DNA from: Streptomyces lonarensis
GTDB lineage: Bacteria > Actinomycetota > Actinomycetes > Streptomycetales > Streptomycetaceae
Reading direction: 5' to 3'
DNA length: 32,367 bases
Assembly: GCF_012033735.1 (NCBI RefSeq)
Contig: NZ_JAAVJD010000036.1
Coordinates: 1-32,367, forward strand
Shown: positions 6,398 to 14,740 of the stretch, piece by piece
How positions within the stretch are numbered: the stretch's first letter is position 1
Layout of the letters: each line of letters begins with the position of its first letter
The notes under the pieces: model-generated
Seen by the model: the letters and a program-made list of their open reading frames with translations, nothing else
What the model was told of the DNA's origin: nothing
Database searches by the model: none
Translations under genes and position numbers: made by a program

Positions 6398-6620
6398 TCT
6401 ATTCAGAGATTCTTCCTAATCTCTGCACTGTGGGGTCGAGGAGGGCACGCAGATCTCGATCCCAGCGCATCCAGCGGCTGGTCGGCGACGGCCAAGACAT
6501 CGGCACCGGCCCAGCGCGGCGATCGGCACGGGACCGACGGCGAGAACGAACTCGGCCTGGGTGGCGGGCACCGCCACCCAGCCCCGAACCCTGGAAACCA
6601 CGGGGCAGGCCCCCTGAGCG
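6398..6620. other. Unassigned segment downstream of the 88-aa gene, copy 2
   Basis: The sequence differs from the equivalent place in copy 1, where an RHS core remnant begins; the two diverge just beyond CAGGCCCCCTG (914-924, 6606-6616). A 61-codon minus-strand frame (6416-6601) has no recognisable family. A perfect 8-bp hairpin (CAGAGATT/AATCTCTG, 6404-6425, 6-nt loop) lies near its end and lacks a T-tract. Confidence 0.4.
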
Positions 6621-6887
6621 TTACGCCGTGCCGGGAGCCTGACGCTGCTCCCGGGTTGGCGCGTCGGCCCGGGCTTGGGCGTCGCGGCGCGTCACGTACT
6701 GCGCCAGAGCTGCGAAGAGCAGGAATACGGCGGTGAAGAAAGCCGGTATAGCCACTCCGGCCTCTTCTGAAGCCAGCGCGGCGCCCAGGAGCAGAAGCCA
6801 GACCAGCGCCCAGAGCAGATAGAACCAGCGGCTCAGCCGCACCACTTTCGCGTAGGTCTTGCCTAACGGGAATCGCTTCGATGCCAT
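6621..6887 (-). CDS. 88-aa two-TM membrane protein, copy 2 (candidate immunity protein)
   Basis: It is almost identical to the protein at 930-1196 (MASKRFPLGKTYAKVVRLSR and both TM helices). Differences lie mainly in the charged tail (TRRDAQARADAPTREQRQ). I choose ATG 6887 over ATG 6893 because the TAGGGG box abuts the latter and because copy 1 starts at the equivalent codon. It is the second small gene downstream of the intact rhs. Strong protein conservation with drift in the surrounding DNA suggests that both copies were kept by selection. Confidence 0.7.
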   Translation of the reverse strand: MASKRFPLGKTYAKVVRLSRWFYLLWALVWLLLLGAALASEEAGVAIPAFFTAVFLLFAALAQYVTRRDAQARADAPTREQRQAPGTA

Positions 6888-7017
6888 GCCCATCCCCTAC
6901 CCGAAATGAACTGGCTAAATCACCGGAACAGGCAACATACGGCCCGGCACATCCGATGCTGCAAGCATGGGCGGCAGTGGACGAGGTCCCATTCACGAAA
7001 TCCGGAGAGAGGGGAGG

Positions 7018-7059
7018 CCCCTGTGGTGAGCCGCACTGCTACGCGACTCACCACAGGGG
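7018..7059. terminator. Conserved hairpin between the small genes, copy 2
   Basis: CCCCTGTGGTGAG (7018-7030) pairs perfectly with CTCACCACAGGGG (7047-7059) over 13 bp; the 16-nt loop is nearly the same as at 1325-1370. No T-run follows. It lies between the 45-aa and 88-aa genes in both copies. Confidence 0.5.
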
Positions 7060-7123
7060 TCAGGGGGCGGTCAGACCCGACGTCCGCAGGGTGGCATCTC
7101 CGTTGGCCGATAGTCGCCACCCT

Positions 7124-7261
7124 TCACTCCGCCCCGTTCCCTTCCCTCCCACCATAAATGATGGCAAGAATTACGAAACCGACGACACTCAGCGCTCCGA
7201 TTACGAGTCCAACCCAAGCCGGAAGCCCCAGCGAAGCGCCTTTAGCGACTAGTTCGTTCAT
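7124..7261 (-). CDS. 45-aa single-TM protein, copy 2 (candidate immunity of the intact Rhs)
   Basis: ATG 7261 follows AAGGAAAATC and begins MNELVAKGASLGLPAWVGLV; a helix (IGALSVVGFVILAIIYGG) and the tail REGNGAE follow. It starts 22 bp after the rhs stop on the same strand, the classical place of an immunity gene. The paralogue at 1435-1572 has the same length and start. It is much smaller than usual Rhs immunity proteins. If the tip acts on membranes, a single-TM peptide could bind it in the bilayer. Confidence 0.7.
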   Translation of the reverse strand: MNELVAKGASLGLPAWVGLVIGALSVVGFVILAIIYGGREGNGAE

Positions 7262-7283
7262 GATTTTCCTTTTCTTACACTTG

Positions 7284-10200
7284 CTATGACAACGCTGCAG
7301 AAGTGAGGATTCCAGCCCCGAGTCCTGCACCGACGCAGACACCAGCCGCCACGGCTCCGCCCACACCTGCGGTGGGTGCGGCAATCAGTCCCGCTCCGAA
7401 GGCGCACGCTGACTGGCCGGCCACGCCCGCGGCCATGCTTGCGAGACCGTCTACCGCGGCATCCAGGTCCCCGTTGAGGGTGTCCTCGACGACCGAGTTG
7501 GCGTCAGACAACGTCAGGAAGTCGCCGACAGCTCCGATTGCTCCAGCGGCCCAGAGGCCGGTGGGGTCGATGCGGTTGACGGGGTCGCCTTCGGCGTAGA
7601 GGTAGGGGTTCTTCTCCTGGCCGGAGGGGTCGGGTTGGGTGAAGCGGCCGATGCGGGGGTCGTAGTAGCGGGCGGAGAGGTGGTACAGCCCGGTGGCGTC
7701 CTGGTATTCGCCGGCGAAGCGGTAGGGCTGGTCGATCTCCTCGGTGGTGTGGGCGGTGCGGGTGACGCCGCGGGGGCTGTAGCTGTACGCGTTGAGGCGG
7801 TCGCCGTCTTCGTCGATGACGGCGACGACGGAGCCGATGGCGTCGGTGATGTAGTAGTGGCTGCGGCCGTCGCGGGTGAAGGAGTTGAGGGTGCCGCCGG
7901 GTTCGCGGACGAAACCGGTGTCGGCCTCGTCGGTGGTGGTGGCGGACAGGCCGAGCGGGCCGTGGTGGAAGTGGGTGTCGCCCAGGCGGACGCGTTCGCT
8001 GTTGTCGCTGGAGGCGTACTCCCCCGCGTACTCCTGGCCGGCGACGGTGACACCGGTGAGCTGGGAGAAGGCCGACCATTGGCCGTCGGTGCGGGTGGTG
8101 GCCTCGGTCGGGGCGGCCGCAGTCTCGTTGCCGGCGGCGTCGTAGGACCAGCCGTCGCTGTCGCCGTTCTTCGCGGTGATCTGCGAGGCGGCGTTGACGG
8201 TGTAGGTGGTGCCACGGGGGCAGCCGGGGCTGACGCCTTGGGAGGTGAGGTTGCCGGCGGGGTCGTAGCAGTACTGCCAGGACTCCACGATCTCACCCCC
8301 GTCCCGCTCCGCCGCGTAGGAGAAACGCCCCGCGCTGTCGTAGTCGTAGGACGTCACGTACCCCGTCAACTCATCGGTACGGGTACGGATTTTGGCCCCG
8401 TCGACCGCATCGAGCGCGTACGTGTAGGCGAGGTCGACCAGGGTGGTGTCGTCGGCCTCGGCCGTGATGCGGGTGGGGCGGCCGGAGGCGTCGAGAGTGG
8501 CGGTCTGCGTCAGACCGTGGGGATAGACAGTCTCGGTGCGTTGGTCGTTGTTGTCGTAGGTGTAGGTGGTGTCGTTGCCGTCGGGGTCGGTGAGGGTGGT
8601 GAGGCGGCCGGCGTCGTCCCAGGCGTACTCCACCGTTCCGGCGGGGTCGGTGTAGCTCTCGACGTTGCCGTCGGCGGTGTAGGCAAGGACCGTCTGCGAC
8701 CCGTTCTGCAGCGTGCGGACGGTCTCACGGGAGAGCGGGTCGAAGGCGTAGGAGACCGTGCCGGTGCTGTCGGTGCGGGAGGTGATGTTGCCGTCGCCGT
8801 CGAAGGTGTAGGAGACGGTGGTGTCGTCGGCGGTGACCTCGGTGATGCGGTCGCGGTCGTCGTAGGTGTAGGTCGTCTCGGTGCCGCGGCCGTCGGTGAC
8901 GGTGACCGGGCGGCCCAGGTCGTCGTAGGTGTAGGTGGTGGCCTCGACCGGACCGGGCGGGGCCGCCTGGACGAGGTTGCCGGTGTCGTCGTAGGTGAAC
9001 GCGGTGGTCTCGCCGTTGGCGTCCTGGGCCGTGCAGCGCTGGCCCTGGAACCCGCCGCAGTCGGGGTCGGCCGGGTTGTAGGTGTAGGAGCGGGTCCCGC
9101 CCGCCTCGCCGCTGACCGCGACGGACAGGGTGTTGCCTGCCGTGTCGTAGGAGAACTCGCTCTCCTCGCCGTCCGGCAGCGTCAATGTTCCCGGCAGGTC
9201 GGCGCCGGCGATGGTCTGGTAGCCGGTCAGCGCCGCCGTCGCGCCCGTCGGCAGCTCCGAGGAGGTGAGGTTGTTGCGGGCATCCCACCCGTAGGCGGTC
9301 ACGTTCCCCGGATCGTCCGACCCGGTGCCCATGGCGTCGGTCGCCGTGGTCACCATGTGCGCCTCGTACGTCCGCGACCGGGTCTTGCCCAGCGGGTCGG
9401 TGACCTCCTCCACCTCACCCTCAGCGTTGACCTCGTACTCCGTAGCGTGGCCCAGCGGGTCGGTCACCGTCGTCGTCCCCGCCGACCACGGCGAATCCGC
9501 GCTGTAGGTGTAGGTGAACGTCGGCCCGGTGTGACCGTCCCCGTCGAACTCCGTCGCCCGCGTCATCGACGTCACCCGGCTGTCGGCGTCGTAGGTGAAG
9601 ACCGTCACCCGCCCCTCCGGCGTGCGGACCTCGGTGACACGGCCGTCATCGTCGTAGCCGAACTCCGTCACCGCGCCCGCGGTGTCCGTCGTCGCCACCA
9701 GATCACCACCGGACAGCGTGTACCCGCCGGTGCGGCCGGAGCTGTCACTCACCTCCCAGACGTCGGAGCCCTCCCGGGACAGCTCCACCCACCGGCCCGA
9801 CCGCTCCTCCGTCATCACCAGGCCGTCCCGGCCGGAGGAACCCGTGCGCTCGACGGTGATCGTGCCGCCGTTGCGGTCGGTGACCTCCAGCAGGTTGCCG
9901 TCGGCGTCGTAGCGCTCCTTGCTGCCCGAGGACCGGTCGGTGAGGGTGAAGGAGTAGTCGGCGTGTTCGACCAGGTCCCAGCTGTACCCCTCCGGCGTGA
10001 CGAACCCGCCCTCACCGTCCATCTCGAACTGCACGGTCGCCCCGGTGGAGTCGTACCAGACCACCATGCCGTTCCAGAAGGTGTCCAGCCAGCGCTCGCC
10101 ACCCACCCACCACCGGTCCGAGACGTTCCCGAACGGCCCGTAGAGCGAGTTGTAGGTGCGGTCCAGCAGCAGGTTCTGCCCCACTCCAGCGATGTCGGCG

Positions 10201-10640
10201 TCAGTGGCCGTCAGCATCAGGTTCCCGTTGGACAGGTTGATCCGGGCCACCAGCGCATCCGTGATCCGGATGTCGGAGATCTGATGCCAGGGCACATCAC
10301 CCTGGCCGTCCGAGAGCCAGTTGAGAATCTCACCGGCCTCGGCCGGCGCCACAGCCTCGGTCTCGCTGCCGGGCCGGCGGGCCTCCCGCCACTCCCGCAC
10401 CTCCGGGTCCAGCGGCGCAGCGCGCTCGTTCGGCGGCGCCTGCGTCGTGCCCACGACAACCGGCGGGACCGCCGCATCACCCCCCTCGCCCCACACCGAA
10501 CCCCCGGCGACGTCGTCCGCCGCCGACGCGGTCCCCGGCAGCGCACTCACCGCAACTGCCACGACCGCGGCAGCCACCACCGCAGCCCTCATCTGGTTCC
10601 GGGCACGCCGAACCGGCGCGCCATGAGCGCGTATTCGCAC
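7284..10640 (-). CDS. Secreted RHS/YD-repeat polymorphic toxin protein
   Basis: I choose GTG 10640 (GGGGGGATCT upstream), giving 1118 aa; a GTG at 10652 would add four residues. A Sec signal peptide spans about residues 1-40 (cleavage after GTASA). A DUF6531-like region follows (near LVARINLSNGNLMLTATDAD). More than ten YD repeats form the shell (YDADGNLLEVTDRNG, YDDLGRPVTVTDGRG and similar). The RHS-associated core runs from DAIGSVVAVIDEDGDRLNAY to NRIDPTGL (about 1026-1029). The 89-residue tip is hydrophobic and Gly/Ala-rich with two Cys (SACAFG, AGVCVG) and no nuclease or deaminase motif. In this family the repeats form a cocoon holding the tip, which is delivered to rivals. Putative immunity genes follow at once. 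It shares core DNA with four orphan modules. Confidence 0.9.
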   Translation of the reverse strand: MRIRAHGAPVRRARNQMRAAVVAAAVVAVAVSALPGTASAADDVAGGSVWGEGGDAAVPPVVVGTTQAPPNERAAPLDPEVREWREARRPGSETEAVAPAEAGEILNWLSDGQGDVPWHQISDIRITDALVARINLSNGNLMLTATDADIAGVGQNLLLDRTYNSLYGPFGNVSDRWWVGGERWLDTFWNGMVVWYDSTGATVQFEMDGEGGFVTPEGYSWDLVEHADYSFTLTDRSSGSKERYDADGNLLEVTDRNGGTITVERTGSSGRDGLVMTEERSGRWVELSREGSDVWEVSDSSGRTGGYTLSGGDLVATTDTAGAVTEFGYDDDGRVTEVRTPEGRVTVFTYDADSRVTSMTRATEFDGDGHTGPTFTYTYSADSPWSAGTTTVTDPLGHATEYEVNAEGEVEEVTDPLGKTRSRTYEAHMVTTATDAMGTGSDDPGNVTAYGWDARNNLTSSELPTGATAALTGYQTIAGADLPGTLTLPDGEESEFSYDTAGNTLSVAVSGEAGGTRSYTYNPADPDCGGFQGQRCTAQDANGETTAFTYDDTGNLVQAAPPGPVEATTYTYDDLGRPVTVTDGRGTETTYTYDDRDRITEVTADDTTVSYTFDGDGNITSRTDSTGTVSYAFDPLSRETVRTLQNGSQTVLAYTADGNVESYTDPAGTVEYAWDDAGRLTTLTDPDGNDTTYTYDNNDQRTETVYPHGLTQTATLDASGRPTRITAEADDTTLVDLAYTYALDAVDGAKIRTRTDELTGYVTSYDYDSAGRFSYAAERDGGEIVESWQYCYDPAGNLTSQGVSPGCPRGTTYTVNAASQITAKNGDSDGWSYDAAGNETAAAPTEATTRTDGQWSAFSQLTGVTVAGQEYAGEYASSDNSERVRLGDTHFHHGPLGLSATTTDEADTGFVREPGGTLNSFTRDGRSHYYITDAIGSVVAVIDEDGDRLNAYSYSPRGVTRTAHTTEEIDQPYRFAGEYQDATGLYHLSARYYDPRIGRFTQPDPSGQEKNPYLYAEGDPVNRIDPTGLWAAGAIGAVGDFLTLSDANSVVEDTLNGDLDAAVDGLASMAAGVAGQSACAFGAGLIAAPTAGVGGAVAAGVCVGAGLGAGILTSAALS

Positions 10641-11297
10641 AGATCCCCCCACGGGATGTCATGGACGGCGCACACCGCCGTCACAGCCCGTGCACCTTCG
10701 CACAGTGATCACAGGGTGACTACCGGCGATTCCCCAAAAGCCACCACACATGCGCCCCAGAACACGCCAACCCGAACAGCGCGCAGCACCACTCACTCCT
10801 CACCCACCGCAACCGAACACCGGTTCACACAACCATCGATCCACACCCAGTCACCGAACACTGCATGCACCCACCAACCGGAATGGCTGATACTCCACCC
10901 CTGCCGCTGCTGAGAACAGCTCGCCCGAGCGCCGCAGAGAGTACGAGGAGCTCGGGCGAGGTGAAGCGCACCGCGCAGATTCGTGGTTCACCGCCCGCGA
11001 GCAGGCCACAGGCGTCACCACCACCTACCCCTGGCGACACCCTGGCCGCCGGCCTCACGCTGCACGCTCCGGGCACGGGCGCCCTCCTGGCATCCGACCG
11101 CCGGCGCCCACAGCAGCTGGGATGCCGCAGCCGGGGGCGTGAGGCCGTCGCCGCGATCCCGGCCGCGGAGGAGGACAGCACGGACCAGCACCGCACGGAC
11201 GGACCCACAACGCCATCGCTTATTCATGGTAGTTTTTACCGCGCATCCGGGGTGATACCCGATTCGCTGCCACTCGAAGTCTGGCGAAGAGGACAAC
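10641..11297. other. Intergenic region upstream of rhs and of the multi-HTH gene
   Basis: About 650 bp between divergent genes, presumably with both promoters. An 11-bp inverted repeat (CTCGCCCGAGC at 10920-10930 and GCTCGGGCGAG at 10950-10960) stands out. A short plus-strand frame beside it (YEELGRGEAHRADSWFTARE) looks weakly protein-like but is not continuous. The first 200 bp are unusually A/C-rich. I see no gene I can support. Confidence 0.5.
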
Positions 11298-12602
11298 TTG
11301 ATTCCCAACGGCGTGACCCCCGCCAGTGACGAAGACGCCGCGGATATCTGGGGCATATCCCCGGCCCGCTGGCGCAAGTTGAAGCGCTGGAATGAGATCC
11401 CCGGGATGGTGCTCCTGCGCGAAGGAGGCAACCGACGCACGCGCATCTTCTCCAGGGAGCAGTTGGTCGCCGCGCGCGCCGCGGAACAGCACGCCGCGGG
11501 CCGGGACGCGGTGGTCGAGTACACGTTGCCGGCAGTACCGACCACGGAGCATCCCCGGGACCTTCTCGACTTGGAGGAGGCGCGCCTTTCCCTGCCGGAG
11601 GACCGCCGGCCCTCGCCGGCCACGTGGAAGGGCTACCGGTACGGCGACAAGACGCGGCTGCCCGAACCCGACACCACCGTGGGGAACGCCGACCTCTGGT
11701 ACCGCCAGACCATCTCGGACTGGGACGGGCAGCGTCCCGCCCCCGGAGGGATGAAGGGGCGGGCCGGGCGCCCCCGCGGCAGCAAGGACTCTGTACCCCG
11801 CGGCGAGAAGGCGTCGACGGAAGAGCGTCGGCAGCGGGTGATGCGGCTGCTGGACGAGAAGCCGACAGCGACCGCGGACGATGTGCATGAGCTCATTCCA
11901 GGTTTCCACCTGGTGACTGCGCAGCGTGCGCTGCGCGACGCCCGCGAGCACATCGTGCGCCGCGCCGTCGCCGACGACCCGGACCTCACCGTGGAGGGGG
12001 TGCGGAAGCTCTTCGGGATGGATTCCGCCAACGCGGCGCAGCTGCTGCGAGAGAGCGGAGGGGACGTCCCCGAGCACTACCTCGTCGACCCTGAGGCCGC
12101 AGCGGCAGAGCGCCGCACGGTGGGTGGGCTCCTCCGGGTGAACAACCACCTGACGATCGAAGAAGTGGTTGACGCTGTCGGCCTGACCCCGCGGCGAGCG
12201 GAACGGCTGCTCCGGGAAGCGCGCCTGGAGTTGCTGCGCGAGGATCTCGCCGACGAGCCGGACCGCAGTGTGGAGGAGGTGCAGAGACGCTTCAGTATGG
12301 GGAGGCGCCCGGCTGCGGTGAGGTTGCTTGCCGACGCCGGAGGTAGGTTGGCTGCTGGGGAGATCGAACTGGTGGCACGCAAGCTACTCACTCGGAATCC
12401 TCGCCTCACCACCCAGGAGCTGGCCGGCGTCACCGGGGCGGACGCGGGCCGCGCGGCCGCCCGGTTGCGGAGGGCCCGTGTGGCGATGCTGCACGTCATG
12501 CTGCGCGCCAACCCGACGTTCAGCGTGGACGACACCGTGGAGCTGTTCGGACTCAGCACGCGGGACCAGGCCGCCGAGCTCATCAGCGACGCCTCGGATT
12601 GA
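11298..12602 (+). CDS. 434-aa DNA-binding protein with repeated helix-turn-helix units
   Basis: TTG 11298 with AGAGGA upstream; a GTG at 11313 is an alternative. Residues 12-60 resemble a MerR/excisionase-type winged helix (ADIWGISPARWRKLKRWNEI ... RIFSREQL). A basic AT-hook-like GRPRGSK lies at about 157-163. Residues 170-430 hold about six helical units with an HTH look (TADDVHELIPGFHLVTAQRA, TVEGVRKLFGMDSANAAQLL, TIEEVVDAVGLTPRRAERLL, SVEEVQRRFSMGRRPAAVRL, TTQELAGVTGADAGRAAARL, SVDDTVELFGLSTRDQAAEL). It is divergent from rhs. I do not recognise a named family. Possible roles are regulator, nucleoid-binding protein or element-encoded protein. Confidence 0.7.
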   Translation: MIPNGVTPASDEDAADIWGISPARWRKLKRWNEIPGMVLLREGGNRRTRIFSREQLVAARAAEQHAAGRDAVVEYTLPAVPTTEHPRDLLDLEEARLSLPEDRRPSPATWKGYRYGDKTRLPEPDTTVGNADLWYRQTISDWDGQRPAPGGMKGRAGRPRGSKDSVPRGEKASTEERRQRVMRLLDEKPTATADDVHELIPGFHLVTAQRALRDAREHIVRRAVADDPDLTVEGVRKLFGMDSANAAQLLRESGGDVPEHYLVDPEAAAAERRTVGGLLRVNNHLTIEEVVDAVGLTPRRAERLLREARLELLREDLADEPDRSVEEVQRRFSMGRRPAAVRLLADAGGRLAAGEIELVARKLLTRNPRLTTQELAGVTGADAGRAAARLRRARVAMLHVMLRANPTFSVDDTVELFGLSTRDQAAELISDASD

Positions 12603-12665
12603 CCTGGGCGGAAGCTCTGCCAGCGCTCCTGACGTCGCTACCGCTCCCGCGCGACGGCCTCGTGC

Positions 12666-12699
12666 GCCTCGTGCGCCTCGGTGAAGAGGCGCACGAGGC
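12666..12699 (+). terminator. Terminator hairpin after the multi-HTH gene
   Basis: GCCTCGTGCGCCTC pairs perfectly with GAGGCGCACGAGGC (14 bp, 6-nt loop GGTGAA). An alternative pairing exists because CTCGTGCGCCT is partly repeated upstream. The sequence after it (CGTTCGTGTTTCC) is modestly T-rich. It lies 64 bp after the gene's stop. Confidence 0.7.
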
Positions 12700-12783
12700 C
12701 GTTCGTGTTTCCGTTCCGCCTCTTCTGTGCGCCGGGGCGGCGGCACGCGGATAGGGCGCCCCGCTGTCTGCCCGCTCGCGCTC

Positions 12784-13815
12784 TTACCTGCCCTCTCCCC
12801 CGTTGGGCAGCGAGAGTTCGGCGCGGTAGCTGCTCTCCGTGCCGAGAGAACGCAGCAGGGGGCCGAGGAGTCGGCGAATGATGCGGCCGGCGCCGTCGGT
12901 GAGCTCGATGTAGGTGGCGAGGGCGCTCTCCTCGTGGTTGTCGGCACTGTAGCGGTGCTGTCCGGGATGTCCCGTCTCGGCGACCTGTACCCGCCGGCCG
13001 CGGAGCTCGGAGGCGCCGACGGCCGGGGCCCAGCTGCCGCAGTAGCCGATCTCGTCCGCGACCAGACACACGAGCGGGATGAGCTGGTGGGCGAGGCGGA
13101 CCGCGCCTTCGTCATGGAGTACCTGTTCTCCGCGGACATGGCCCGGTGTGGAGAGGTGCGACTGGTCGCTGACATCTCGCAGGGGTCGGTGGCCATCTCG
13201 GTGCGCAGTCGGGTGAGTGCGGCCTTGGATGTGGCGCGGCGTCGCAGGTGCAGTTCGCGGACGTGGGCGTCGGTGAGGTGGCTGTTGGTCTTGTCGCCGC
13301 GGGCGGGGTACTAGCCGTCGACCATGTGGGGGGGCGTCGGGGCTGGGCGGGATGTGGACGATGAGGCACCCGAGCCCGTCGTGTCCGGCTGCGGGGATCG
13401 CCTCGGTGCGGATGTGGGCGGGAGGGTCGAGGACGGTCCCGGCGATCCGTTCGATGCGTTCGGCAAGACCCTTGAGTTGCTGCGGGGCCAGGGCGAACGT
13501 CCCGGTCTGCTGGTCCTCGTCGACCCCGACGATCAGCGCTCCCCCGTTCACGGCGAACGCGGCGATATCACGCGCGATGCTGCCTTTCCGTCTCGGCTAC
13601 CGGCGTGGCCGTCGGCGACGGAGAAGGGTAGCGCCCCGCCTGCCGCACTCCTGCCGTGTCTGGCCCGCGGCGGGCAACTGCTGCGTCGGCAGGTGCGGGT
13701 GGGTGCGAGGTCTGAGTGGAGCGGCACGCGCGCGTGGGGGCGGTGCAGCAGCTCGCGCAGGCGGGCGTGGGGGCGGTGCAGCAGCTCGCGCAGGCGGCGC
13801 GATGTCGACCTGGTC
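12784..13815 (-). pseudogene. AlbA_2 (Schlafen-type) DNA-binding protein, frameshifted
   Basis: Pieces of one protein lie in different minus-strand frames. The N-terminal part RLRELLHRPHARV and DAAVARRGPDTAG resembles the start of actinomycete AlbA_2 proteins. Next comes ARDIAAFAVNGGALIVGVDE, the conserved AlbA_2 core, then a region with an in-frame TAG (MVDG-stop-YPARGDKTNSHLTD) and, after another shift, a C-terminal part (LHDEGAVRLAHQLIPLVCLV ... SYRAELSLPNGGEGR). At least two frameshifts and a stop make it non-functional. A 33-bp duplication near the N-terminus repeats LRELLHRPHAR. Intact relatives are predicted ATP/DNA-binding proteins often carried on accessory DNA. Confidence 0.7.
13732..13797. 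repeat. 33-bp direct tandem duplication
   Basis: Two exact 33-bp units (13732-13764 and 13765-13797) beginning GCGTGGGGGCGGTGCAGCAG. In the pseudogene frame they duplicate an 11-residue segment, LRELLHRPHAR. Confidence 0.85.
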
Positions 13816-13918
13816 GACGCCACCGGAGCATCCCGGGTGATCGCGCCAGGGGTCGGCGGGCAGCACTGTCCGAGCTGAGGCGCGAACCGACCACGACAGC
13901 TGCCAGGGGGTGGCGTCG

Positions 13919-14740
13919 CTACGCGGGTTCGGCGCAGAACTCTCGGGCGCCGCGCAGCGTGGTGCGCAGCTTCTGCTGCGTCGTGCGGCTGTCGAGGCGT
14001 ACGTCGAGGCCGCCCGGAAGGCTTCCTGCACGTAGGCCTGCGGAGATGCCGGTGGCGTCGAGGCCGTCGCGCCTGGCGATGAGCACGCCGAGCTCGTGGC
14101 GGCTCACTGCGTCGGCGCCGGCGAGATGATGGATGCCGCTCGCGTCGCTCTCCGCCAGTTCGAGGATGCCTGCGGCCAGGTCCTCGACGGCGACGGGGCA
14201 TCGGATGTCGTCGGTGTAGAGAGCTCCGGGGCTGCCGGCCGCGAGTTGGTGCACGAGGCGCTCGTGGACGGAGCTGCCCTTGCCAATGATCAGGGAGGTG
14301 CGGGCGACGACCGCTTCGGGGTGGACAGTGAGCACTCCTGTTTCCGCCGCAGCTTTGGCCGCGCCGTAGGACGTGACGGGGTCGGGCTGACAGGACAGGT
14401 CGTAATGGGTTCGCGCGCCGGAGAAGATGGCGTCACTGGAGACGTGAACGAGACGGCTGCGGTGCTGGGCCGCTGCCATCGCAAGGCGAATCGGTGCTTG
14501 GGCAGTCACCGTCCAGTCGTCCCGGTTACTCGCCGCGTTGATGATGAGGCGCGGCCGCAGCTCGGTCACCACCTCGTCCGCGTAGGCGGCTTTCGTGAGG
14601 TCAAGAGCACGCCAGGTGGCCTGTGCTGCCTCGACGGGTTTCGTGGCGTACGTGGCGACAGTGGCGTGACCGGCTGCGGTCGCCTGCCGGACCAGCTCGG
14701 CTCCGAGGAAGCCGCTGCCGCCCACGATCAGAAGTGTCAT
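13919..14740 (-). CDS. RmlD-like NAD(P)-dependent sugar/epimerase-family reductase
   Basis: ATG 14740, 273 aa. The Rossmann motif VGGSGFLG is at residues 6-13, SSDAIFSG at 101-108 and the catalytic YxxxK at Tyr125/Lys129 (SYGAAK). The length fits dTDP-4-dehydrorhamnose reductase/RmlD_sub_bind proteins (about 280-300 aa). No other rml or glycosyltransferase genes are near, so it may be an orphan acting on another nucleotide sugar or metabolite. A longer upstream frame is an artefact of overlap with the LysE remnant. The gene is flanked on both sides by pseudogenes yet appears intact. Confidence 0.8.
   Translation of the reverse strand: MTLLIVGGSGFLGAELVRQATAAGHATVATYATKPVEAAQATWRALDLTKAAYADEVVTELRPRLIINAASNRDDWTVTAQAPIRLAMAAAQHRSRLVHVSSDAIFSGARTHYDLSCQPDPVTSYGAAKAAAETGVLTVHPEAVVARTSLIIGKGSSVHERLVHQLAAGSPGALYTDDIRCPVAVEDLAAGILELAESDASGIHHLAGADAVSRHELGVLIARRDGLDATGISAGLRAGSLPGGLDVRLDSRTTQQKLRTTLRGAREFCAEPA

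Larger units (their letters stand above)
6612..7553 (-). repeat. Duplicated immunity/tip block, copy 2
   Basis: Same gene order as 921-1868: an 88-aa membrane protein, the conserved hairpin, a 45-aa TM protein and a type-1 RHS tip. This copy is attached to the only complete rhs gene, so it is the expressed version. Confidence 0.75.

Noticed and set aside
6416-6601. 61-codon minus-strand frame beside the IS element
   Set aside because: Low-complexity Arg/Cys/Ala sequence, no family, and no counterpart in the duplicated block.
7635-10913. Open frame of 1092 codons on the plus strand opposite rhs
   Set aside because: It is the antisense shadow of the YD-repeat gene. Its Val/Gly-repeat composition follows from the complementary codons, and it has no RBS or domain.
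13548-14201. Long Arg/Pro-rich minus-strand frame
   Set aside because: It overlaps the RmlD-like gene and the AlbA_2 pseudogene in the wrong frame. Only the short RLRELLHRPHAR part belongs to a real ancestral gene.
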